DNA of 33,597 nt from Dehalococcoidia bacterium UBA1222 (GCA_002309415.1 DBXC01000005.1:126837-160433); one strand, 5' to 3'. Numbered from the stretch's first letter, positions 17,758 through 26,258 are shown. Numbers and translations are program-made. The notes: generated from the letters alone by a model not told the origin.

Positions 17758-19259
17758 TCTCCCGCGTGTGAGATACCCAGGATCTCAAGCTCCTTTTCTG
17801 TCATATTGACGCCTCTCAGCATCAGTCTGTTGCCTTTGAGGGTCTCGATGGAGTTGATGCCCATGCCGCCCAGGATCTCTTTGATCTCGTGGGTCCAGGC
17901 TGTCATCAGATTGACCAGTCTCTCAGCTCCGATATCTGGGTTGAGTCTTTTTACCAGTTCAGGTCTTTGGGTCGCGATGCCCCAGTTGCATTTGCCGGAC
18001 TGACAGGTCCTGCAGAGATGACAACCCAGGGCCAGCAGTGCGGCAGTACCGACATAACAGGCATCGGCACCCAGTGCCACGGCCTTGATCACATCGGCAG
18101 AGGATCTGATACTGCCGCCGGCTACGATGGAAACTTCGTTCCTGATACCTTCATCGCGCAGTCTCTGATCAACGGCGGCCAGTGCCAGTTCGATGGGGAT
18201 ACCGACGTTATCGCGGATCCTGGTGGGAGCAGCGCCGGTGCCGCCTCGGTATCCGTCGATGACGATGATGTCAGCGCCGGACCTTGCGATACCGCTGGCG
18301 ATGGCTGCGATGTTATGGACTGCGGCGATTTTGACCAGGATCGGTTTTCTGTATTCAGTAGCTTCTTTCAGTGAATATATCAGCTGTCTGAGGTCTTCGA
18401 TGGAATAGATGTCATGATGAGGAGCAGGCGAGATGGCATCAGAGCCTTCCGGGATCATACGGGTCCTGGATACGTCTCCCACGATCTTGGCTCCCGGCAG
18501 ATGTCCGCCGATGCCGGGCTTGGCGCCTTGACCCATCTTGATCTCGATGGCCATGCCGGCGTTAAGGTAGTCTTCGTGTACGCCGAATCGTCCCGATGCG
18601 ACCTGGACGATAGTATTCTTTCCGTATTTATAGAAGTCTTTATGCAGACCGCCTTCGCCGGTGTTGTAGAGGATCCCCAGTTTTTCGGCGGCTCGGGCCA
18701 GGCTCTCATGAGCGTTGTAGCTGATGGAACCGTAGCTCATGGCGGAGAACATCACGGGCATGGCGAGTTCTAATTGTGGAGCCAGGTCATTGATGATGTT
18801 TCCGTCCTTATCGTGGCGGATCGATGTTGGTTTCTTGCCCAGGAATACCTTGGTCTCCATCGGTTCACGTAAAGGATCGATAGGAGGATTGGTGACCTGG
18901 GAAGCGTTGATGAGGATCTTATCGAAATAGACAGGATGCTCGATAGGCGAACCCATGGAGGACAGGAGGACAGCTCCGCTGTTGGCCTGTTTGTAGAGCT
19001 CGTTGATGGTCCTTGATGTCCAGTTGGCATTCTCGCGAAGCATGTTCTCGTTCTTGACGATCTTAAGAGCGTGAGTGGGACAGAGGGATACACATCTCTG
19101 GCAGTCCACGCAGGAAGCCTCATTGCTTACCATGATGCCGGCTTCCTTGTCGTAGCTGTGGACATTGTTGGCGCACTGTCTGGCACAGACTCTGCAGTTG
19201 ATGCAGCGGCTCATGTCCCTGATGACTTCAAATTCCGGAGCGATATATTCGATGCCCAT
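17754..19259 (-). CDS. gltB: Glutamate synthase FMN-domain subunit with N-terminal 2x[4Fe-4S]
   Basis: This is the catalytic alpha/beta-barrel of glutamate synthase, which reduces 2-iminoglutarate from 2-oxoglutarate and ammonia. Residues 15-65 carry a ferredoxin pair, CINCRVCARQC and CVDCQRCVSLCP. The barrel shows GEGGLHKDFYKYG, IKMGQGAKPGIGGHLPG and VIDGYRGGTGAAP, and the cluster loop CHLCRTCQSGKCNWGIAT near 415. At 501 aa it is the archaeal-type stand-alone domain. Start overlaps the stop of the amidotransferase gene by one base. Confidence 0.95.
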   Translation of the reverse strand: MGIEYIAPEFEVIRDMSRCINCRVCARQCANNVHSYDKEAGIMVSNEASCVDCQRCVSLCPTHALKIVKNENMLRENANWTSRTINELYKQANSGAVLLSSMGSPIEHPVYFDKILINASQVTNPPIDPLREPMETKVFLGKKPTSIRHDKDGNIINDLAPQLELAMPVMFSAMSYGSISYNAHESLARAAEKLGILYNTGEGGLHKDFYKYGKNTIVQVASGRFGVHEDYLNAGMAIEIKMGQGAKPGIGGHLPGAKIVGDVSRTRMIPEGSDAISPAPHHDIYSIEDLRQLIYSLKEATEYRKPILVKIAAVHNIAAIASGIARSGADIIVIDGYRGGTGAAPTRIRDNVGIPIELALAAVDQRLRDEGIRNEVSIVAGGSIRSSADVIKAVALGADACYVGTAALLALGCHLCRTCQSGKCNWGIATQRPELVKRLNPDIGAERLVNLMTAWTHEIKEILGGMGINSIETLKGNRLMLRGVNMTEKELEILGISHAGE

Positions 19260-20350
19260 CAGAATGCTCCTTCCTTAACCCTGACGATCACAGGCTCGCC
19301 GCCTGCGGGGAAGTAAATGTTCTCAGCGTCTTTTTCCATCATCCTGATGGCTGCTTCTTCGCTGGCTATATAGACTTTGTCGTCCTTTTCTCCGATGGCC
19401 ATGGATCTGAGTTTCAGTCGGTCATTCAAAGCCATGAGACCGCCTGTGAAACCCAGCACGATGGAGAAAGGTCCTGTCACGAGGAGGCTGGAATAGACTT
19501 TGCGGAGGTATGAGATCTTTTCCGCAGTCTCTTTGTCCATACGTTCGATGGTCTCCCAGAAGGGAGCGGCGATGGTCCAGGCCATCTCTTGTAAAGTAAG
19601 GTTCTGTTTGCGTAAGAGATAATCGGCAATGTAAGTGATGACTTCGGTATCGGTCTGAAGGGTGCATTTGTAGCCGAACATCTCGATGAATCGTCGGTTG
19701 GCGTCATAGGATGAGATCTCGCCGTTATGTACCACAGTGTAGTCGAGGAGTGCGAAGGGATGTGCGCCGCCCCACCAGCCCGGAGTATTGGTAGGGTAAC
19801 GGCCGTGAGCTGTCCATGAATAGGCTTCGTATTCGTCCAGTTTATAGAACCTGCCCACGTCTTCAGGGAAGCCGACGGCTTTGAAAGTTCCCATATTCTT
19901 GCCGGATGAGAATACGAAAGCGCCTTTGATCGTCTGGTTGATCTGCATCACGGTCCTGGCTACGTATTCGCGTTCATCGATATGGAGGCTTGCTCGGACC
20001 AGTTCGATGGGTGAGAGGAAATATCTCCAGATGATCGGCACGTCCTTGATCTCGGGGATGAGTTTTACCGGAATGGTCTCGGACTGGACGATCTCGAACC
20101 TCTTCTCGATCAGGTCTTCGCATTCTTTTTTGGCAGCGGAGCTGTCGAAGAAGATGTGGAATGCATACTGGTCTTTATATTCTGGGTATATGCCGTATGC
20201 GGCAAAACCGCCTCCCAGACCGTTGGAGCGGTCGTGCATGGGGAGCATGCTCTTGATGATGGTCTCACCGGACATACGACGGCCTTCTTTGGATATCACT
20301 GCTGATATCGCACAGCCTGACGGGATCCTTATTTCACCTTCGACTTTCAT
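19259..20350 (-). CDS. Glutamate synthase class II glutamine amidotransferase subunit
   Basis: The protein has the class II amidotransferase fold: the nucleophile lies in SGCAISAVI (Cys13), followed by GLGGGFAAYGIYP, then AHGRYPTNTPGWWGGAHPF and VVHNGEIS and TDTEVI. It releases ammonia from glutamine for the FMN subunit. The start at 20350 is preferred over the upstream frame at 20389 because GAAGGA precedes it and because the upstream part lies inside the leader hairpin. A short N-terminal extension of 12 residues ahead of Cys13 would have to be removed if an N-terminal Cys is needed. First gene of the 12-gene run. Confidence 0.9.
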   Translation of the reverse strand: MKVEGEIRIPSGCAISAVISKEGRRMSGETIIKSMLPMHDRSNGLGGGFAAYGIYPEYKDQYAFHIFFDSSAAKKECEDLIEKRFEIVQSETIPVKLIPEIKDVPIIWRYFLSPIELVRASLHIDEREYVARTVMQINQTIKGAFVFSSGKNMGTFKAVGFPEDVGRFYKLDEYEAYSWTAHGRYPTNTPGWWGGAHPFALLDYTVVHNGEISSYDANRRFIEMFGYKCTLQTDTEVITYIADYLLRKQNLTLQEMAWTIAAPFWETIERMDKETAEKISYLRKVYSSLLVTGPFSIVLGFTGGLMALNDRLKLRSMAIGEKDDKVYIASEEAAIRMMEKDAENIYFPAGGEPVIVRVKEGAF

Positions 20351-20373
20351 GGCATTTCCTTCGTTAAAACGAG

Positions 20374-20426
20374 AAAGGCGCTCATCCACACAAGGGAGAA
20401 ACTCCCTTACATGAATGAACGCCTTT
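20374..20426 (-). terminator. Attenuator terminator hairpin in the glutamate synthase leader
   Basis: On the minus strand AAAGGCGUUCAUUCA (20426-20412) pairs with UGGAUGAGCGCCUUU (20388-20374) over 15 bp with two GU pairs, and an inner 7-bp stem AAGGGAG/CUCCCUU closes on three bases. It is followed by CUCGUUUU, an imperfect U-tract, 24 bases before the first ATG. Because the stem lies between promoter and gene it would act as a conditional stop. Confidence 0.7.
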
Positions 20427-20437
20427 GCTCATTTATG
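20410..20437 (-). promoter_or_regulatory. ANTAR-type hexaloop hairpin (antiterminator) in the glutamate synthase leader
   Basis: AAUGAGC (20433-20427) pairs with GUUCAUU (20420-20414) around the hexaloop AAAGGC; A1 and G4 match the rule for ANTAR targets, and outer CAU/AUG adds three pairs across one mismatch. The hairpin uses the same bases as the 5' arm of the terminator at 20374-20426, so the two exclude each other. Predicted transcription start is at about 20439, so the hairpin is at the extreme 5' end. Confidence 0.7.
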
Positions 20438-20445
20438 ATGTCGCT

Positions 20446-20474
20446 ATTTTAATTACTGTATTTGCAATTGTCAA
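20446..20474 (-). promoter_or_regulatory. Consensus promoter of the glutamate synthase/glnA/nucleotide operon
   Basis: Minus-strand TTGACA (20474-20469), 17-base spacer, TAAAAT (20451-20446). The -35 box is perfect and the -10 box has one mismatch, so this is a strong basal promoter; control would have to act in the leader just downstream. Confidence 0.85.
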
Positions 20475-20581
20475 AGTTTACGGCAATCTAACGGTATATC
20501 GTGGATAATTTTTTTATTGTCTTGCCGTATTTTTCTTCTGATGTTTTCTTAAAAAAACTATTTATCCGTGCGTAAACAAGT

Positions 20582-20611
20582 TTGAATAAACCTGTACGAT
20601 TTAGCTATGCT
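20582..20611 (+). promoter_or_regulatory. Probable promoter of the HtrA-like gene
   Basis: TTGAAT (20582-20587), 18-base spacer, TATGCT (20606-20611). It is moderately close to consensus. The 311-base space 20351-20661 holds this promoter, the divergent operon promoter with its leader, and the palindrome at 20613; I see no further gene in it. Confidence 0.5.
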
Positions 20612-20612
20612 T

Positions 20613-20624
20613 TGTGTATACACA
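20613..20624. promoter_or_regulatory. Perfect 12-base palindrome at the start site region
   Basis: TGTGTATACACA is a perfect inverted repeat directly after the -10 box of the HtrA-like gene, where a repressor would block initiation. No regulator is assigned. Confidence 0.35.
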
Positions 20625-20661
20625 CCAGTATTCATTACTCATAATCACAGGGGGCATTTAA

Positions 20662-22182
20662 ATGAAATGCAATCATTGTAAGCACGAGATTCCTAGTTGG
20701 TCAGTCTATTGTCCGGTCTGCGGTAAGCAATTGAAGATCGTTCCGCGGTCGACTGATGCCAATTATTGCGGCTTGTGCGGGCATTCGTTAAATGATGAAT
20801 CTACGACAGGCCTGTATTCCAAATCGGAGCAGACTGTACGGGTGAGGAGCACAAAGTCTTCTCATTCGCATTTCTTCCCGGTCATGCTGAGTGTTTTGAG
20901 CCTGGCTATCACTGGTGTGCTTTCCTTTGCCTTGATCAGTATGAGTAATGGACTTGATAACATCAGCACAAAACTTGATGAGACCAACGTCAAGCTTTCT
21001 GCTAATGGAAATGACATCACATCATTGAGGGCCGATCTGGCCACGATGGATCAGACGTATGTCATGAGACTGAATGAAACGACGAACAACATCGGTTCCC
21101 GTCTCGATCTTCTCGACGGCACAATCCAGAACAATTCCACCCGTATCAATGCCATCGATACTTCTATGACTCAGACTTCTGCTCAGATCGGAAACCTCCA
21201 GCAGCAGATCGATGATGTTAATGAGGTCACTGAGGGATTCGAGGGTCTGATCGATGATAAGATCGCCCAGAACAACGACGATACTCAGCAACAGATCACT
21301 ACATTGACTGACAGAGTGTTCGACCTTCAGTCTACCGTCAACAGCTTTGCCGGCGACAGCGGATCGGCAGCTGCTCGTATCAATCAGCTCAGTGCATCCA
21401 TCACTGCTATCAACAACCAGTCTTCTACGCTTTCGAGTAAGATCACAGGATTGACTACCAGAGTCGACGGCCTGCAGTCCGGATCCAATAACCTCTCAAG
21501 CCAGATCAGCCAGATCAATTCCAATGTGTCCAATCTTACTGACAGGGTCGATGATATCGATTCAAGGTCTTATCTCGGCAACGAAAGAGTCTATAAGAAT
21601 GCATATGAAGCTGCCAGTGCGTCCATCGTCAAGATCTCTCGTTACGGACTTGAACCCGGTTCTGGTGTCATTGCTTCACGTGATGGTTATATTCTCACTG
21701 CTTATCAGGTGGTGCAGGGCGGCTCGACCTCGATTAATATAACTCTGCTCGACGGCCGTCAGTTTACTGCCCATCTCGTCAGCTATAACATCCAGAAGGA
21801 TATCGCTCTACTTAAGATTGACCAGTCAGTCAATAATCTGCCGGTACCGGTCTTCAAGGGGCTCGCCAGTGTTAATGTCGGCGATATCGTTCTTGGTGTC
21901 GGTTACAGTGCCAACCAGGTCATTGAAGGGCAGGCCGTCAGTTCCGGTGTCGTATCACGTGTTGGCCGCTACGTTCCTACCGGCAATCTCAATATCACAT
22001 ACATCCAGACTGATGCCGCTATCAATCCCGGAAGCTACGGCGGTGCTCTCATCAATCAGTACGGTGAGGTCATCGGTATCATGTCCAAGATCATCATCAA
22101 TACTGCGGTGACTGGAGGACAGTCTACTAATGACATGTACTGTTCTGTACCTGTCCAGGAAGCCCTCAATCTCATCCCTTAA
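20662..22182 (+). CDS. Membrane-anchored HtrA-like pseudoprotease with zinc ribbon and coiled coil
   Basis: Domains in order: zinc ribbon CNHC...CPVC (Cys3, 6, 17, 20) with a half ribbon YCGLC at 35-39; a single membrane helix at about 71-94; a long Asn/Ser/Gln-rich coiled coil at about 95-310; and a trypsin-like domain of DegP/HtrA type at 325-500. In HtrA the active site is His (TNNHVV), Asp (DIALLKI) and Ser (GNSGG). Here the first is TAYQVV with Gln349, Asp380 is kept, and the last is GSYGG with Tyr459, so His and Ser are both lost. No PDZ domain follows. AGGGGG precedes the ATG. The ribbon should be cytoplasmic and the dead protease extracytoplasmic, suggesting a sensor, scaffold or peptide-binding role. 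Confidence 0.85.
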   Translation: MKCNHCKHEIPSWSVYCPVCGKQLKIVPRSTDANYCGLCGHSLNDESTTGLYSKSEQTVRVRSTKSSHSHFFPVMLSVLSLAITGVLSFALISMSNGLDNISTKLDETNVKLSANGNDITSLRADLATMDQTYVMRLNETTNNIGSRLDLLDGTIQNNSTRINAIDTSMTQTSAQIGNLQQQIDDVNEVTEGFEGLIDDKIAQNNDDTQQQITTLTDRVFDLQSTVNSFAGDSGSAAARINQLSASITAINNQSSTLSSKITGLTTRVDGLQSGSNNLSSQISQINSNVSNLTDRVDDIDSRSYLGNERVYKNAYEAASASIVKISRYGLEPGSGVIASRDGYILTAYQVVQGGSTSINITLLDGRQFTAHLVSYNIQKDIALLKIDQSVNNLPVPVFKGLASVNVGDIVLGVGYSANQVIEGQAVSSGVVSRVGRYVPTGNLNITYIQTDAAINPGSYGGALINQYGEVIGIMSKIIINTAVTGGQSTNDMYCSVPVQEALNLIP

Positions 22183-22190
22183 AAAACTTG

Positions 22191-22219
22191 TTGACAAAAA
22201 AAAATAAGGCTACTACAAT
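22191..22219 (+). promoter_or_regulatory. Consensus promoter of the glnN-amt-purF-dap operon
   Basis: Perfect TTGACA (22191-22196), 17-base spacer, TACAAT (22214-22219). It lies 8 bases after the stop of the HtrA-like gene. Transcription would start near 22226. Confidence 0.88.
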
Positions 22220-22227
22220 CTCGAACA

Positions 22228-22243
22228 TAGACAAAGGCGTCTG
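22228..22243 (+). promoter_or_regulatory. ANTAR-type hexaloop hairpin in the glnN leader
   Basis: UAGAC (22228-22232) pairs with GUCUG (22239-22243) around the hexaloop AAAGGC, the same loop as in the glutamate synthase leader, with A1 and G4. The loop and 3' arm overlap the 5' arm of the terminator at 22233-22261, so the structures are exclusive. Confidence 0.68.
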
Positions 22244-22269
22244 AGTTTTCTCGACGCCTTTATTATTTT
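22233..22269 (+). terminator. First attenuator terminator of the glnN leader
   Basis: AAAGGCGTC (22233-22241) pairs with GACGCCTTT (22253-22261), and GAG/CTC extends the stem above a one-base bulge to a TTTT loop. ATTATTTTC follows. It resembles the AAAGGCG...CGCCTTT stem in the glutamate synthase leader. Confidence 0.75.
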
Positions 22270-22275
22270 CGTAAG

Positions 22276-22330
22276 AAACTGGGCAATGATGTCTTGTTAA
22301 CGCAGGATGTTGTTGCCCAGTTTTTTATTT
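22276..22330 (+). terminator. Second, 21-bp terminator of the glnN leader
   Basis: AAACTGGGCAA (22276-22286) pairs with TTGCCCAGTTT (22313-22323); pairing continues through the inner arms ATGTCTTG/CAGGATGT with wobbles to a TTAACG loop. A run of T at 22321-22326 and a further TTT follow, then the glnN ribosome binding site GAGAGGAG at 22331. A classical intrinsic terminator placed directly before a gene. Confidence 0.88.
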
Positions 22331-22347
22331 GAGAGGAGAAAGAAAAT

Positions 22348-24441
22348 ATGAAGACCGTATCAGATTACTTTGGAGAATTGGTTTTTGACGACCGTGTCAT
22401 GCGACAGATGCTTCCGGCAGATGTCTATGCCTCTCTTAAGAAGACCATCGATGAGGGCGTTGCTCTTAATGAGAGCGTTGCCAATACCGTTGCCTCCGCA
22501 ATGAAAGATTGGGCAGTCAGCAAGGGCGCCACTCATTTCACTCATTGGTTCCAGCCTCTTACCGGTATCACCGCAGAAAAACATGACAGTTTCATCTCTC
22601 CGTCTCCTGACGGCAGTGTCATCATGGAATTCAGCGGCAAAGAGCTCATTAAAGGTGAGCCTGATGCATCTTCCTTCCCATCCGGTGGTCTCCGCGCTAC
22701 ATTCGAAGCTCGTGGCTATACCGCCTGGGATCCTACTTCTTACGCATTTATTAAAGACAAGACACTCTGCATCCCGACAGCATTCTGTTCATATTCCGGT
22801 GATGCTCTGGATAAGAAGACTCCGCTCCTTCGATCTATGGAAGCTCTCAACAAACAGGCCCTCCGAATCCTCAGACTGTTTGGCAATACTGATGTTAAAT
22901 GTGTAAGAACTTCAGTTGGTCCTGAACAGGAATACTTCTTGGTCGACAAGAAGATGTTCGAACAGAGAGAAGACCTCAAGCTCTGCGGTCGCACTCTCTT
23001 TGGTTCCAAACCTCCTAAAGGTCAGGAACTCGATGATCACTATTTCGGCGTTATCAAGCCGCGAGTTGCAGCTTTCATGGCCGAACTCAATATCGAACTT
23101 TGGAAATTGGGTATTCTTGCTAAGACCGAGCACAATGAAGTTGCTCCTGCTCAGCATGAACTTGCTCCCATCTATTCCACCACCAATGTCGCTACTGATC
23201 ACAACCAGCTCACCATGGAGATCATGAAGAAGGTTGCTGACCGACATGGTCTCGTCTGTCTCTTACATGAAAAACCCTTTGCCGGCGTTAATGGCAGCGG
23301 TAAACATAATAACTGGTCCATGGCTACCGATACCGGAGTCAACCTCCTAACTCCCGGTGAGACGCCTTATGAGAACGCCCAGTTCCTGTTGTTCCTCTGT
23401 GCAGTCATCAAGGCTGTCGATGATTATCAGGATCTTCTGAGGCTCTCGGTAGCCACTGCCGGCAACGATCACCGACTCGGTGCCAACGAAGCACCTCCCG
23501 CTGTCGTCTCCATGTTCGTCGGCGATGAACTGGCCGCCATTCTCTCTGCTATCGAGAATGACGAACCTTACGCCGGAACAGAGAAGACCACGATGAAACT
23601 GGGCGTCAGCGTACTGCCCAAGTTCTTCCGTGATACCACTGACAGGAACAGGACTTCACCTTTTGCCTTCACCGGCAACAAGTTCGAGTTCCGAATGCTG
23701 GGTTCTTCCAACAGCATCGCCTGTGCAAATATCATGCTGAACGCTGCTGTTGCTGAATCTTTGAAGATCTATGCTGACCGACTCGAGAACGTCGACAACT
23801 TCGAGGAAGCACTGCACCAGATGATCAAGAAGACGATAAAAGATCACAAACGCATCATCTTCAATGGTAACGGTTACGATGATGCCTGGATCAAGGAAGC
23901 CACTGAGGTCCGCGGTCTCTCCAATTTGAAGACCACTCCGGACTGCATGCCCAAGATCCTCGAACGCAAGAACTCCGATATGCTCATCTCTCAGGGCGTC
24001 ATGACTGAAGCTGAGATCAAATCCCGCTGTGAGATCATGCTTGAGAACTATAACAAGACCATCAAGATCGAAGCTTGCACCATGCTTGATATGGCAAAAC
24101 GGGAGATCATCCCGGCCATCGAGATGTATGTCGGTGATCTTTCCCAGGATTGTCTGAAGAAGACCAAAGTCGTTCCCGAGCTTGCTTGTAAATACGATAA
24201 AGACATGATCGTAAAACTGTCTTCCATGGCTGATGAAGCATATGAGAAGGCCGGTCTCCTTCAGGAATCTCTCTGCAAACTCAATACCATTACTGATGTC
24301 ACTGAGACATCCTACATGATCCGAGACGTTATCTTACAGCAGATGGCAGAACTCAGAGTCGTATGTGATGAAGCTGAGACCATCATGCCTAAAGAATACT
24401 GGCCGTTCCCGACCTATGCTGACCTCCTTTTCAGCGTCTAA
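22348..24441 (+). CDS. glnN: Glutamine synthetase type III
   Basis: This is the large, dodecameric GSIII of Bacteroides and clostridia. Recognised by [49 protein letters not shown], and [14 protein letters not shown] in the metal-site region, plus [12 protein letters not shown] and the C-terminal ANTD-like helices. At 697 aa it is complete. It shares no obvious sequence with the type I enzyme in the opposite operon, so the cell has two unrelated glutamine synthetases under similar leaders. First gene of the operon with amt, purF, dapF and dapL. Confidence 0.96.
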   Translation: MKTVSDYFGELVFDDRVMRQMLPADVYASLKKTIDEGVALNESVANTVASAMKDWAVSKGATHFTHWFQPLTGITAEKHDSFISPSPDGSVIMEFSGKELIKGEPDASSFPSGGLRATFEARGYTAWDPTSYAFIKDKTLCIPTAFCSYSGDALDKKTPLLRSMEALNKQALRILRLFGNTDVKCVRTSVGPEQEYFLVDKKMFEQREDLKLCGRTLFGSKPPKGQELDDHYFGVIKPRVAAFMAELNIELWKLGILAKTEHNEVAPAQHELAPIYSTTNVATDHNQLTMEIMKKVADRHGLVCLLHEKPFAGVNGSGKHNNWSMATDTGVNLLTPGETPYENAQFLLFLCAVIKAVDDYQDLLRLSVATAGNDHRLGANEAPPAVVSMFVGDELAAILSAIENDEPYAGTEKTTMKLGVSVLPKFFRDTTDRNRTSPFAFTGNKFEFRMLGSSNSIACANIMLNAAVAESLKIYADRLENVDNFEEALHQMIKKTIKDHKRIIFNGNGYDDAWIKEATEVRGLSNLKTTPDCMPKILERKNSDMLISQGVMTEAEIKSRCEIMLENYNKTIKIEACTMLDMAKREIIPAIEMYVGDLSQDCLKKTKVVPELACKYDKDMIVKLSSMADEAYEKAGLLQESLCKLNTITDVTETSYMIRDVILQQMAELRVVCDEAETIMPKEYWPFPTYADLLFSV

Positions 24442-24479
24442 TCTGGTGTAACTAACTAAAAAAAAAGGTAGAGAAGAAA

Positions 24480-26231
24480 ATGAGTGAAGAATTATATGCA
24501 TTAGTAAGTCAGGTCGCTTCCAGCGAAGTGCTGGGCGTCTGGTTCCTGCTTGGAGCTGCATTGGTCTTCTTCATGCAGTGCGGTTTCGCAATGGTTGAAA
24601 GTGGTTTTACCAGAGCGAAGAATGCCGGCAACATCATCATGAAGAACCTGATGGACTTCTGTATCGGTACTGTTTCATTCGCCTTGATAGGCTTTACTTT
24701 GATGATGGCCGAGGACTATGTCTTCGGTATCATCGGCGCCCCCAATTTCGCGATCCTGACAGACTTTAAAGGGTTTCTGGAAAGCGGCAATGCTCCTGTT
24801 TTCGTATTCAATCTGGTATTCTGCGCTACAGCATCGACCATCGTGTCCGGTGCCATGGCTGAGAGAACCAAATTCCTTTCATACTGTATCTATTCAGTCA
24901 TCATTTCCTGTTTCGTTTATCCTATCGAAGCCGGCTGGGTCTGGAATTCCCAGGGCTGGCTAGCGCAGATGGGCTTCCATGATTTCGCCGGTTCTGCCGC
25001 GATCCACGCTGTCGGCGGTATCACTGCTCTCATTGGCGCTATCCTCGTTGGCCCTCGACTTGGCAAATATATCAAAGATCAGTCTGGCAAAGTCACTAAG
25101 GTCAACGCTATCCCGGGTCATGCCATCACCATCGGTGCTCTTGGTTGTTTCATCCTGTGGTTCGGATGGTATGGTTTCAATGGCGCTGCTGCCTGGGATA
25201 ATGAATCTTTGGCTTCCATCTTCCTTACCACGACTTTAGCTCCTGCTTTCGCTACTGTTGCCACCATGGTCTATACATGGATCAAGAACGGCAAGCCCGA
25301 TGTTTCTATGTGTCTCAATGGTTCTTTGGCCGGTCTTGTCGCAATCACTGCAGGTTGTGATGCCGTATCCGCACTCGGTTCCATCGTCATCGGTCTCATA
25401 GCCGGTATCCTTGTCGTGGTCGCAGTTGAATTCATCGATCTTAAACTGCATATCGATGATCCTGTCGGTGCAGTAGGAGTCCACTTTGTTAATGGTGTCT
25501 GGGGTACGCTGGCAGTCGGTCTCTTGGCCGATCCTGATGCTCCTGCTGGTTTGAATGGTCTCATCTATACTGGTGATTTCAAACTCTTCGGTGTCCAGCT
25601 TCTCGGTATCATTGCAGTCCTTGCTTGGACCGCTGTTACTATGACGCTTACATTCAAGGCTGTTAAGAAAGTAATGGGTCTGCGAGTTTCTGTCGATGAT
25701 GAGATCAGAGGTCTCGATATCACTGAACATGGTCTCCCCAGTGCCTATGCTGACTTTCTTCCTGCTGTCGAGAACATCCAGTACGGCGACGCAGTTGTTA
25801 AGGCCGTGACCGGCGATACTCCTGTTGCCGAAGCTGTTCCTGTTAAGAAAGTTCCTACTTTCGATGATGGTCAGCCTAAGATGACCAAAGTTGAGATCAT
25901 CTGCAAAGAAGCTAAGCTTGAAGCTTTGAAGAATGCCATGATGGGTATCGGCATCACTGGTATGACAGTCTCCCATGTACTGGGATGCGGTGCTCAAAAA
26001 GGTAAACCGGAATTCTATCGTGGTGTCATGATCGAAGCCACATTATTACCCAAGATCCAGGTCGATATCGTAGTTAGTAAGGTCCCTGTCAGATCTGTTA
26101 TCGAGACAGCTAAACAGGTCCTTTATACCGGACATATCGGAGATGGCAAGATCTTTGTATACGATGTGGAGAACGTCGTGAAGGTCAGGACCGGGGAAGA
26201 AGGTTACGATGCTTTACAGGATGTGGAATAG
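24480..26231 (+). CDS. amt: Ammonium transporter fused to a PII signalling domain
   Basis: Residues 1-415 are an Amt channel with about eleven membrane helices; the twin channel histidines are seen in AAIHAVGG and VGVHFVNGVWG. After a linker of about 50 residues a complete PII domain starts at about 468 (MTKVEIICKE). Its T-loop holds Tyr513 and Arg514, the latter equivalent to GlnK Arg47 that plugs the channel. The uridylylated Tyr51 position is Ile518, so covalent control by GlnD is unlikely. The nucleotide site GDGKIFV is intact. PII would thus gate its own channel in response to ATP, ADP and 2-oxoglutarate. It lies 38 bases after glnN. Confidence 0.95.
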   Translation: MSEELYALVSQVASSEVLGVWFLLGAALVFFMQCGFAMVESGFTRAKNAGNIIMKNLMDFCIGTVSFALIGFTLMMAEDYVFGIIGAPNFAILTDFKGFLESGNAPVFVFNLVFCATASTIVSGAMAERTKFLSYCIYSVIISCFVYPIEAGWVWNSQGWLAQMGFHDFAGSAAIHAVGGITALIGAILVGPRLGKYIKDQSGKVTKVNAIPGHAITIGALGCFILWFGWYGFNGAAAWDNESLASIFLTTTLAPAFATVATMVYTWIKNGKPDVSMCLNGSLAGLVAITAGCDAVSALGSIVIGLIAGILVVVAVEFIDLKLHIDDPVGAVGVHFVNGVWGTLAVGLLADPDAPAGLNGLIYTGDFKLFGVQLLGIIAVLAWTAVTMTLTFKAVKKVMGLRVSVDDEIRGLDITEHGLPSAYADFLPAVENIQYGDAVVKAVTGDTPVAEAVPVKKVPTFDDGQPKMTKVEIICKEAKLEALKNAMMGIGITGMTVSHVLGCGAQKGKPEFYRGVMIEATLLPKIQVDIVVSKVPVRSVIETAKQVLYTGHIGDGKIFVYDVENVVKVRTGEEGYDALQDVE

Positions 26232-26258
26232 TAAAGAAAACTTTCCAAGTGATTTAAG

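Noticed and set aside
17230..18003. Open frame of 257 codons on the plus strand across the ferredoxin gene
   Set aside because: It lies antisense to well-identified genes, has no ribosome binding site and no recognisable motifs.
22281..22294. A second ANTAR hexaloop (AAUGAU with A1 and G4) at the 5' arm of the second glnN terminator
   Set aside because: Only four weak pairs, two of them GU, would close it. It may be the missing second hairpin of a classic ANTAR pair but I cannot support it.
25236..25997. Open frame of 253 codons antisense to the Amt-PII gene
   Set aside because: Shadow of a strongly conserved gene; its composition mirrors the opposite strand and no domain is visible.
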